From Chitinophaga sp. SYP-B3965 (lineage in GTDB: Bacteria; Bacteroidota; Bacteroidia; Chitinophagales; Chitinophagaceae): a stretch of DNA of 64,000 nt. The stretch lies in contig NZ_WJFD01000001.1 in the NCBI RefSeq assembly GCF_009647655.1, positions 62,001-126,000 of the forward strand, in the 5' to 3' direction. Each line of letters begins with the position of its first letter. Position 1 is the stretch's first letter. The position numbers were made by a program, and so were the translations under genes. Shown here piece by piece: positions 41,256-48,239 of the stretch. The notes below the pieces were generated by a model, which saw nothing but the letters and a program-made list of their open reading frames with translations, was not told the DNA's origin and did not search any database.

Positions 41256-42140
41256 ATGCTTTTAAGATTCAAAATTTGCCTGCTTGTACTTTGCAGTATC
41301 TGCTTTACTGTTCAGGCACAAACGAAATACCGCCTGTTCATTATTGGCAACAGCTTTTCCCAGAATGCCGCTTCATTTCTGCCGCAACTCACTAAAGAGG
41401 GTGGCATAGATCTGGAACTGGGTCGTGCTGAATTAGGGGGCTGTTCACTGGAACGGCACTGGAAACTGGTGGAAACCGCAGAAAAGGATACTTCAGACCC
41501 TGCCGGTAAAGCCTACGGCGGTAAATCCTTGCGCCAGCTGCTTTCTCAGGGTACCTGGGATATGGTCACCATCCAGCAATATTCCTTGCTCTCCGGTGAT
41601 CCTGAAACATATCGCCCCTATGCGCAAAAACTATACGATTTTATCAAGACCATACAGCCCAACGCAAAGATCTTTATTCACCAGACCTGGGCGTACCGCA
41701 ATGATGCCAAAGAATTTGGAAAGATAATGGGAGCGGAGCGGGCGAAGGATGCCAAAGAAATGCACCAGCATGTAAGGGCTGCTTACCATACCATTGCTAA
41801 AGAACTAAATCTTACCATCATTCCCGTGGGAGATGCCTTCAGTGCCATCACTACAAGCCCAACCTGGGGTTATAAAAAAGATACCACCTTCAATTATGAA
41901 ACGCCGGTATCACCCGCTTTGCCGGACCAAACAAACTCCCTGCATATGGGCTACCGCTGGCTGGACGGCAAGCTGAGTTTTGATGCCAATCATGCCAACA
42001 GGGCAGGTTGCTACCTGGGATCACTTGTTTGGTACCAGACCTTGTTTGGCGGAAATGTGAAAAAGGTAAAGTTCAAACCGGAAGAGGTATCTGATGCTAT
42101 GGCCAAGCAATTCAAGAAAGTAGTGAGGGCTTTGCAGTAG
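41256..42140 (+). CDS. secreted DUF4886 / SGNH-hydrolase-like protein
   Basis: 294 aa with signal peptide (LLVLCSICFTVQAQ). The DUF4886 pattern is clear: FIIGNSFSQNAASFLPQL with the GNS(F)S nucleophile region of SGNH hydrolases, GGCSLERHWKLVE, WDMVTIQQYS and IFIHQTWAYRND. FDANHANRAGCYLGS near the C-terminus supplies the Asp-x-x-His pair. Probably an esterase or carbohydrate deacetylase acting outside the inner membrane; the substrate is unknown. It precedes a terminator. Confidence 0.85.
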   Translation: MLLRFKICLLVLCSICFTVQAQTKYRLFIIGNSFSQNAASFLPQLTKEGGIDLELGRAELGGCSLERHWKLVETAEKDTSDPAGKAYGGKSLRQLLSQGTWDMVTIQQYSLLSGDPETYRPYAQKLYDFIKTIQPNAKIFIHQTWAYRNDAKEFGKIMGAERAKDAKEMHQHVRAAYHTIAKELNLTIIPVGDAFSAITTSPTWGYKKDTTFNYETPVSPALPDQTNSLHMGYRWLDGKLSFDANHANRAGCYLGSLVWYQTLFGGNVKKVKFKPEEVSDAMAKQFKKVVRALQ

Positions 42141-42184
42141 GATAGTTTCACAAAAGCGATGACACGCTCCTGGCTGGAGGTTGG

Positions 42185-42210
42185 CCGCTCAGCAAAGGGC
42201 GGATTTTTTT
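42185..42210 (+). terminator. intrinsic terminator after the DUF4886 gene
   Basis: CCGCTC pairs with GGGCGG (six pairs including one G-T), loop AGCAAA, then ATTTTTTT. Confidence 0.8.
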
Positions 42211-42253
42211 CTTCTTTTGGGAAGGCGTTTTTTTAAATTTAAGACCCTGCGTT

Positions 42254-42287
42254 AGATTGTTGTTTTTTTTAAAAAAAACAACAATCT
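42254..42287. repeat. perfect 34-bp palindrome with T8A8 centre
   Basis: AGATTGTTG-T8 is followed directly by A8-CAACAATCT with no loop. It lies between convergent genes, downstream of the normal terminator at 42185. The centre makes it look unlike a classical intrinsic terminator; it could form a cruciform or act as a bidirectional stop. Confidence 0.85.
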
Positions 42288-42303
42288 CCAAGCCCCGTGT
42301 TAA

Positions 42304-43020
42304 TTACCTTTGCGCCATAACGCCGCCGAATACCGTTTTCAGGAGTTCGGTTACACGTGCCGCCGGGTCTCTGCGTATCTTCTGTTCCTCTAATCCTACT
42401 TCATGGAAGATGCCATCTACCGCTCTTTCCGTAACGTAAGCGGTAAGGTCTGTATTCACAGGGCTGGAAGAAAATTTATTGTACACGGAAAATACATCCG
42501 CCCAATACTTGGTAGCATCCACTTTACTCAGCGCGTTGCTGATAGCAGGGCGGAAGGCACTGGTTAAGGCAGCCGTTGTTTTTTGTTTAAAGTAATTGGT
42601 GGCCGCAAAATCCCCGCCTCTCAGGATACCGAGCGCATCCGTGATCGTCATCTGTCGGATCGCATTCACGAAGATGGGTGTGGCAGATTTAGCCGCTTCT
42701 TCCGCACCACGGTTCATAGCCAATACTGCCTTATCTACTACACTCCCCATACCCAGGTTCCGTAAAGTAGATTCCACTTTCTGTGCTTCCGGTGGCATCA
42801 GTATCTTCAATACGGCATTAGAGAAAAAGCCATTGGTGGCAGAAAGCCGGTTGGTACTGTTTTGTGTGCCAATGGTCAGCGCTTCTTTTAATCCCGCAGC
42901 AATTTGCATGGTGTTGGCGCTGCCTGTAGTAGTGGTAGGTGGAAGCGAATTCAGTATCTGCTGTGTGGTTTCACAGCCAGTCAAAAAAAGAAGGATGCAG
43001 GCGAAGTACCAGTTTTTCAT
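42304..43020 (-). CDS. DUF4197 lipoprotein
   Basis: 238 aa with lipoprotein signal (ILLFLTGCETTQ, Cys about 15). The mature part fits the DUF4197 family: AAGLKEALTIGTQNSTNRLSATNGFF, ILMPPEAQKVESTLRNLGMG, TPIFVNAIRQMTITDALGILRGGDFAATNYFKQKT and VTERAVDGIFHEVGLEEQKIRRDPAARVTELLKTVFG. The family is widespread, all-helical and exported, with unknown function. It lies divergent from the gene at 43228, with an inverted 11-mer repeat between. Confidence 0.9.
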   Translation of the reverse strand: MKNWYFACILLFLTGCETTQQILNSLPPTTTTGSANTMQIAAGLKEALTIGTQNSTNRLSATNGFFSNAVLKILMPPEAQKVESTLRNLGMGSVVDKAVLAMNRGAEEAAKSATPIFVNAIRQMTITDALGILRGGDFAATNYFKQKTTAALTSAFRPAISNALSKVDATKYWADVFSVYNKFSSSPVNTDLTAYVTERAVDGIFHEVGLEEQKIRRDPAARVTELLKTVFGGVMAQR

Positions 43021-43080
43021 AATAGCAAATATACATCATAGCAATCCTTCCGGCTAGTTTTTGCAGAACCGCCATGGTAG

Positions 43081-43164
43081 CTTCATCCTTGCTTAATCCT
43101 TGCTTCGTGTTGCACGCCAGAGCGGGTTTAAGCTACTTTGAAGCAAGGATGAAGCAAGGATTAG
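43081..43164. repeat. inverted pair of double 11-mers, AGCAAGGAT(T/G)A
   Basis: The left arm (43081-43106) carries two reversed copies of the 11-mer and the right arm (43140-43164) carries two forward copies. In each arm the two copies are exactly 11 bp apart. The arms are 33 bp apart and sit about 60-65 bp upstream of each of the two divergent genes. Could be a symmetric operator or a dispersed palindromic repeat. Confidence 0.75.
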
Positions 43165-43227
43165 ACATGCTTCAATATGAATTTTAAGGAACCACTGGTA
43201 TTTTCAGGAATAAGATATTAGTTTAGC

Positions 43228-43584
43228 ATGAGAAAATTCATTTATATGAAAAGCAAGGTTTTCAGAAAGTTCCTGGAATACATTTACAACAATTATGTGG
43301 GTAATTTTTTAGGGTTTGTGATAGGGATGGCATCCACCCGCCTGGTATCTCATTTCTTTACCACCCGCAGCATCAGGAACCTATGGGGCCTTGCCACACA
43401 CAAAACAGTGATCAACAAGCAAACCTATACCAACCTGGAATGGACCATTTCCATCGTCATCGGTTTTATCGTATTTGAGATCGTTTCCAAATGGCTGAAG
43501 AGAAAGCTGGCGGAGATGTTGCCAAAATATAAGTGGACCAGATGGATGGTGGATGGGGAAGAGAAACCGGTGCCTTCCGCTTAA
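43228..43584 (+). CDS. hypothetical two-helix membrane protein
   Basis: 118 aa, not recognised. Two hydrophobic helices (YVGNFLGFVIGMASTRLVSHFF at about 23-45 and WTISIVIGFIVFEIVSKWL at about 71-90) and basic ends (RKFLEYIYNN, KWLKRKLAEMLPKYK). The stop codon TAA at 43582-43584 overlaps the stop of the convergent cytochrome gene, and a terminator hairpin spans both stops. Confidence 0.65.
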   Translation: MRKFIYMKSKVFRKFLEYIYNNYVGNFLGFVIGMASTRLVSHFFTTRSIRNLWGLATHKTVINKQTYTNLEWTISIVIGFIVFEIVSKWLKRKLAEMLPKYKWTRWMVDGEEKPVPSA

Positions 43585-43602
43585 GGCTGCCTTAAGCTTT
43601 TT
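43579..43602 (+). terminator. terminator overlapping two convergent stop codons
   Basis: GCTTAAGG-CTG-CCTTAAGC (eight perfect pairs, three-base loop) followed by TTTTT on the plus strand. The stops of the genes at 43228 (plus) and 43581 (minus) share the TTAA inside the stem. The hairpin therefore also encodes the last codons of the cytochrome. Confidence 0.85.
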
Positions 43603-43871
43603 ACATAATCAGCCAGCACAGCCAGTTCCTCTTCAGAAAACTTCTTTTTAAACGATGGCATCGGGCCTTTTCCTTCCCGGATCTGTTGCACAATAGCCAT
43701 GGTTTCCAGGCTGCTCACCTTTAGGTTCTTAGCACCCAGGAAACCTTTGGTGCCATCATTCCCGTGGCATACTTTACAGTTCTTCTTGTAGAGTGCGTCT
43801 CCGGCTACAGGTGTTTTATTGCTCAGGATCAATATGGCTAAAAGTGGCAGGATAAAAAGTAAGTATCGCAT
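43581..43871 (-). CDS. small c-type cytochrome
   Basis: Exported monohaem cytochrome c. The ATG at 43871 (96 aa) gives a clean signal peptide (MRYLLFILPLLAILILSN); the upstream in-frame ATG at 43898 only adds a short leader. CKVCH is the haem-binding CxxCH, followed by a class I pattern: GNDGTKGFLGAKNL, then GKGPMPSFKKKFSEEELAVLADYVKSL, in which the Met of GPMPSF is the likely sixth ligand. It probably shuttles electrons in the periplasm. The last codons lie inside the terminator hairpin shared with the convergent gene. Confidence 0.9.
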   Translation of the reverse strand: MRYLLFILPLLAILILSNKTPVAGDALYKKNCKVCHGNDGTKGFLGAKNLKVSSLETMAIVQQIREGKGPMPSFKKKFSEEELAVLADYVKSLRQP

Positions 43872-44043
43872 CGTGTTTGTTTTTATTTGATACAGCAAAA
43901 AAACGATACTTCCACCTCCGGAAATAGAACAAAACCGACAGACCGCATTAGTAGTAATTTCTCCCTTTATTAGTGAAAATTGCCTGTTCCTTGAAAGCCC
44001 GCCGGGAAAGCCTTACTTTAATTTTCTTAATTACATTCCCGTT

Positions 44044-45582
44044 ATGAAAATGCAATTCTTATCACTACTGGCCGTAGTTGCTTTACTTCCATGCCTGGCA
44101 ACAGCACAAGCCAAAAGCGAATGGGTATACCCCGGCGCAGGTCAAAAACTCACTTACAAAACACTGGAAAAAGGAGACCGGATCATGGACTTCTCTTATG
44201 CCGGATACATGGGTGGCGGTGTACGGATTCCTTCACCACCTGTAAAAATTACCTTAAGCCCGGTAGAGGGAGATAACTCCGCTGCTATCCAGCGCGCCGT
44301 AGATGAGATAGCTGCCATGAAACCGGAGAACGGTTTCAGAGGCACGGTATTACTAAAGCCCGGTGTATATAATTGCGACAACACGATCCTGATCAATACC
44401 AGTGGAATTGTGGTACGCGGAAGCGGCCCGGGTGAAAATGGCACCCTGCTTAAAATGACAGGTGAACCGCATGTTTGCTTCTCTGTTCAAAGCAGGGTGA
44501 ATATTAAGAAGGAAGGCACGCCGGTTATGATAACAGACAATTATGTTCCCTCCGGGTCCAATAGCTTTCACCTCTCTGATGTTACCGGCCTTGCCGCCGG
44601 AGACCTGATCCAGATCAGCCGCCCGATAACTCCTGCCTGGGTAAAATTCATGGGAATGGATGGCCTGGTACGGGATGGCAAAAAACAAACCTGGATGACC
44701 GGAGAGATCACCGTGGAGCGCGTGATAAAAAAGATAGAAGGCCGCAAGGTAATTGTAGAACTTCCCCTCACAGATAGTTATGATGCCGCTTATCTCAGCG
44801 CACCGGGTGTGTCTGTCGTAAAGGTCACTACAAGCGGAGAGATCTCACAGATAGGTCTTGAAAACTTCCGCATCGGTTCTCCTGAACAATCCGGCACCAT
44901 TAATGAAAAGTCACACAAGGCATTTACGATCCGCGGTGCATCAGATGCATGGGCGAGGGACATAGATGTTTTTAATACCGTAAACAGTATCAGCGTATCC
45001 GATGCTAAACGTGTTACACTGGAACGGATCAACATCTCTCACCAGACGCCCACCAAAGGAGCCGCCAAACCAGCTGACCTGAATGGCAGCGGCGCACAGA
45101 TCCTTTTTAATCAGTGTAATATCCAGGGAGATAATGTGTTCTTTTTTGCTACCGGTGCAAAAGTATCCGGCCCCATTGTTTTGCTGAACTGCACTTTCCG
45201 TGGTAATGGCTGGATACAACCACATCAGCGCTGGGCTACCGGTGTATTGATAGACAGGTGTAATGTACCGGATGGAGGAATTGATTTTATGAACCGTGGT
45301 ATTATGGGCTCAGGGCATGGATGGTCTATTGGATGGGCAGTGGCCTGGAATTGCAAAGCTAAAACATATCTTAACCAGCAACCGCCGGGAGCCACCAATT
45401 GGGTGATAGGCAGCCAGGGAGAGAAAACAAAGCGACCTATTCCTTTTGAAACAATGGATAAGCCCGCTCTGCCGGAAGGGTATTATGATGCGCATGATAC
45501 GCCGGTGGCACCATCCAGTCTTTATCTTGCGCAGCTTTCTGAGCGGCTGGGAGAACAGGCTGTGAAGAATATAGGGTATTAA
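44044..45582 (+). CDS. secreted right-handed beta-helix protein (pectate-lyase superfamily-like)
   Basis: 512 aa with signal peptide (LLAVVALLPCLATAQ). Residues about 60-160 match the pectate-lyase-3 start: SPVEGDNSAAIQRAVDEIAAM, then GTVLLKPGVYNCDNTILINTSGIVVRGSG, the first beta-helix turns. Repeated N/D-rich turns follow (ISQIGLENFRIGS, TVNSISVSDAKRVTLERINISHQ, GAQILFNQCNIQGDNVFFFATG). Probably a polysaccharide lyase or glycosidase or a carbohydrate-binding helix; the exact family is not clear. It has no SusCD partner and stands between two terminators. Confidence 0.8.
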   Translation: MKMQFLSLLAVVALLPCLATAQAKSEWVYPGAGQKLTYKTLEKGDRIMDFSYAGYMGGGVRIPSPPVKITLSPVEGDNSAAIQRAVDEIAAMKPENGFRGTVLLKPGVYNCDNTILINTSGIVVRGSGPGENGTLLKMTGEPHVCFSVQSRVNIKKEGTPVMITDNYVPSGSNSFHLSDVTGLAAGDLIQISRPITPAWVKFMGMDGLVRDGKKQTWMTGEITVERVIKKIEGRKVIVELPLTDSYDAAYLSAPGVSVVKVTTSGEISQIGLENFRIGSPEQSGTINEKSHKAFTIRGASDAWARDIDVFNTVNSISVSDAKRVTLERINISHQTPTKGAAKPADLNGSGAQILFNQCNIQGDNVFFFATGAKVSGPIVLLNCTFRGNGWIQPHQRWATGVLIDRCNVPDGGIDFMNRGIMGSGHGWSIGWAVAWNCKAKTYLNQQPPGATNWVIGSQGEKTKRPIPFETMDKPALPEGYYDAHDTPVAPSSLYLAQLSERLGEQAVKNIGY

Positions 45583-45584
45583 AT

Positions 45585-45618
45585 AAAAAACGGCCAGATA
45601 ACTATCTGGCCGTTTTTT
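45585..45618. terminator. bidirectional intrinsic terminator
   Basis: AAAAAACGGCCAGATA pairs perfectly with TATCTGGCCGTTTTTT around AC, with further A-T pairs outside. A run on the left, T run on the right. It serves both the beta-helix gene (plus) and the MutS-like pair (minus), and overlaps the stop of the latter. Confidence 0.92.
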
Positions 45619-46870
45619 ATTTTAGTATCATACCCAGGATCCCTTCATTTTCTATGATCATCATCCCATGCCTGTCCTCCGTAATTCCTTCCTGTAATTT
45701 ATAAGTATAAGTAGGTACGGTTCCATTCATCACCGTAGGCAGGTACACAAACTGGAAGTTGTTGCAGCTTTCTTTAAGTGCTTCTCCCACTTCAATAATG
45801 TGTGTTGAAATAATAAAAGAACAATTCCTGTTTTCAGAAAAAGCTGCCGATACCGATAAGGTAGCATCGTGCGCATCTTTCACATTCGTGCCTTTGAATA
45901 GTTCGTCAAAAATAACCAGCAGGTTCTTCCCGGTGCTTACTTCTTGTGCTACCTTTTTTACACGCAATACTTCCGCATAAAAATGACTGTAACCCAGGCT
46001 CAGATTATCCGGTACATTGATGGAAGAATAGATACCATCCTTCACGGAGAATTCCATTTTTTGTGCAGCCACAGGGAATCCCATATGTGCGAGATACAAG
46101 GATATGCCGAACGATTTCATGAACGTGGATTTCCCGGCCATATTAGCGCCGGTTAAGAAGATCACGTTGCTGTTCCCGTCTGCTGCAATGTTATTCGTTA
46201 TCCCTTTATCCAAACGGGGATGATAGAGGCCGGTTACCCGGATAATGTTTTTGTCCGCAGGCAAAGCCTGTGCATAATTGAATCCTTTCGCAACAGCTAT
46301 CGCGGATACAGAGATGTACACATCCAGCAGGTATACTGCCTGCATGATCTCCTTTACTTCCCGGTTCAGTTTATGCCGGATCAAACGATCATATTTCAGC
46401 AGGTTGAACAGGGAGAGTTCTGCTGCAGCAACCGGGATATTTTGCAGGGTGCGTTTCACAGGATCCCAATCCGGTTGATCTATATCCTGCAAAAAAGTTT
46501 TCAGGGTCTGCAACAATTTTAGTGTGGCTTTAAGGCCTTCCGTGAGTTGCTCATACGCAGCTGGTAATCCGATATAACTTTGCAGTTTCATTTGCAAAAT
46601 ATTTCCGCCGGAGCTCAGATAAGCAGCTGCAACATCCACCTGCTCGCCCGTGAAAGGGAATAGGAAGGCTTTGTCGCCAAAGTACCGGAACATACTACTG
46701 CGGTGGTTAATGGCTTCTGCATCAGTAAGCGGAAACTGGAACATTTGCTCCAGCTGCTTTTCACCACCACGTGTTTTTACACCTCTGAAAAGATGCAGGA
46801 TACTGCTGTTATTGTATTTACCGATCAGGTTCAGATCATCCAGTGTTTGTTTATCTGCAATAAAACTCAT
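45617..46870 (-). CDS. MutS-like ATPase, paralogue B
   Basis: 417 aa, containing the MutS core (domain III) and ATPase (domain V) only. Walker A is GANMAGKST at residues 241-249, Walker B is LLVIFDELFKGTN (Asp 322, Glu 323), and the signature STHIIEVGEAL follows. The mismatch-binding domain I with its Phe-x-Glu motif is absent, as is the Smr domain of MutS2. It overlaps paralogue A by 4 bp, and both share the N-terminus SFI(A/T)DKQTLDDLN(L/I)(I/F)GK. The role is unknown; a DNA-structure-binding ATPase is likely. Confidence 0.9.
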   Translation of the reverse strand: MSFIADKQTLDDLNLIGKYNNSSILHLFRGVKTRGGEKQLEQMFQFPLTDAEAINHRSSMFRYFGDKAFLFPFTGEQVDVAAAYLSSGGNILQMKLQSYIGLPAAYEQLTEGLKATLKLLQTLKTFLQDIDQPDWDPVKRTLQNIPVAAAELSLFNLLKYDRLIRHKLNREVKEIMQAVYLLDVYISVSAIAVAKGFNYAQALPADKNIIRVTGLYHPRLDKGITNNIAADGNSNVIFLTGANMAGKSTFMKSFGISLYLAHMGFPVAAQKMEFSVKDGIYSSINVPDNLSLGYSHFYAEVLRVKKVAQEVSTGKNLLVIFDELFKGTNVKDAHDATLSVSAAFSENRNCSFIISTHIIEVGEALKESCNNFQFVYLPTVMNGTVPTYTYKLQEGITEDRHGMMIIENEGILGMILK

Positions 46871-48195
46871 ATCACCCTGCTTTTAAGAATATCAATAATG
46901 CCTTCGTTGTTGATGATCACCATGCCATGCCGGTCCGCCGTGATGCCGGAGACCAGCTTATGCGTATAAACAGGTTTATTCCCATCCATCAGCGTAGGCA
47001 GGTAACTGAAGTTGATATTATCGCACTGTGCTTTCAACACTTCTCCAGCTTCAATGATGTGTGTGGAAATAACGAACATGGAATTCCGCTTTTGTGCAAA
47101 AGCAGCGGTAATAGCTACCGTAGCTTCATATGCATCCTTTACATTGGTACCACGGAACAGTTCATCGAAAATAACGAACAGGTTTTTTGACCGCCCCAGT
47201 TCCGCCGCTACTTTTTTCAGGCGCAGTACTTCCGCATAAAAATGACTGTAACCCATGCTGAGATTATCCGGCAGGTTGATGGTGGTGTACATGCCATCCC
47301 TGACAGAGAATTCCATATGCGCCGCCGCCACAGGGAAACCCATGTGTGCAAGAAAAACAGCAATGCCCAGGGATTTCATGAAAGTAGACTTGCCGGCCAT
47401 ATTGGCGCCGGTAAGAAAAACAATGTTCTGCGTTGGTGTAATGTGTAAGGTGTTGGCTATCGGATTATCCAGCTGTGGATGATACACACCTTCCAGCCGG
47501 ATAACATGTTCCTCGTTGCTCAGTGCAACAGGAAAAACAAAATTACGTGTAGCGGCCACCGTAGCTACGGAAATATATACATCCAGGTGGTAGATGCGGT
47601 AGAATAGTTTCCTGATCTTATCCCGGTATACATATCGTAACACCTGGTCGCAGGCGGCAGTTCTCTCATAGGAGAGTTTGCCGGCTGCTGCTTCAGGCAA
47701 TATACGTGCAAGGTCTGGCTCTGACAGAATGCTGTTGATCTCTTTTATTTCCGTGCTGTAAGGAGTGTCCGCAGTGCCCAGTGATTGTACAAAATCCCTG
47801 AGTATGGCCAGGATAGTGCCGGTGGCAGCAACGCCTTCGCTCACCTGTTTAAATGCAGAATCCGCACCGAGCAGGTTGTTGAGTTTCCTGCTGAGTGTAT
47901 TATCCTCCTGCGTTAGTTTGCTTCTTGTATCCGTACCGGAGAGGTATTGTTCTGCTGCATCAAAGAGGCCGCCGTTGAAAGGGAACGTAACCTTAATGGC
48001 TGCAAAGTACCGGATCAGTTCACTGCGGCGGTTAATTTCTGCAACGGTAGATAAGGGGCACTGAAACATATGTTCCAGTGCTTCAGCGCCACCGCGGGTA
48101 GCAGTGCGGTTAAAAATGGCATAAATGGAATGACCGTTCCGCTTACCAAAAATATTCAGGTCATCCAGGGTTTGCTTATCAGTTATAAAGCTCAT
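46867..48195 (-). CDS. MutS-like ATPase, paralogue A
   Basis: 442 aa from the ATG at 48195. A longer frame from 48306 exists, but its first 37 residues are unlike paralogue B and run through the terminator at 48208-48230, so it is rejected. Same architecture as paralogue B: MSFITDKQTLDDLNIFGKRN, Walker A GANMAGKST, Walker B LFVIFDELFRGTN and STHIIEAGEVL. It lacks the MutS mismatch-recognition domain. The ATGA overlap with paralogue B suggests co-translation and perhaps a heterodimer like eukaryotic MSH pairs. Confidence 0.9.
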   Translation of the reverse strand: MSFITDKQTLDDLNIFGKRNGHSIYAIFNRTATRGGAEALEHMFQCPLSTVAEINRRSELIRYFAAIKVTFPFNGGLFDAAEQYLSGTDTRSKLTQEDNTLSRKLNNLLGADSAFKQVSEGVAATGTILAILRDFVQSLGTADTPYSTEIKEINSILSEPDLARILPEAAAGKLSYERTAACDQVLRYVYRDKIRKLFYRIYHLDVYISVATVAATRNFVFPVALSNEEHVIRLEGVYHPQLDNPIANTLHITPTQNIVFLTGANMAGKSTFMKSLGIAVFLAHMGFPVAAAHMEFSVRDGMYTTINLPDNLSMGYSHFYAEVLRLKKVAAELGRSKNLFVIFDELFRGTNVKDAYEATVAITAAFAQKRNSMFVISTHIIEAGEVLKAQCDNINFSYLPTLMDGNKPVYTHKLVSGITADRHGMVIINNEGIIDILKSRVI

Positions 48196-48207
48196 ACTTC
48201 TCAGAAT

Positions 48208-48230
48208 AAAGGCGCAGCCCATGCTGCGCC
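48208..48230 (-). terminator. hairpin between the ABC and MutS-like genes
   Basis: GGCGCAG-CCCATG-CTGCGCC, seven perfect pairs, with TTTATTCT on the minus strand after it. Likely terminator of the ABC operon. Confidence 0.7.
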
Positions 48231-48239
48231 ATATAAAAT

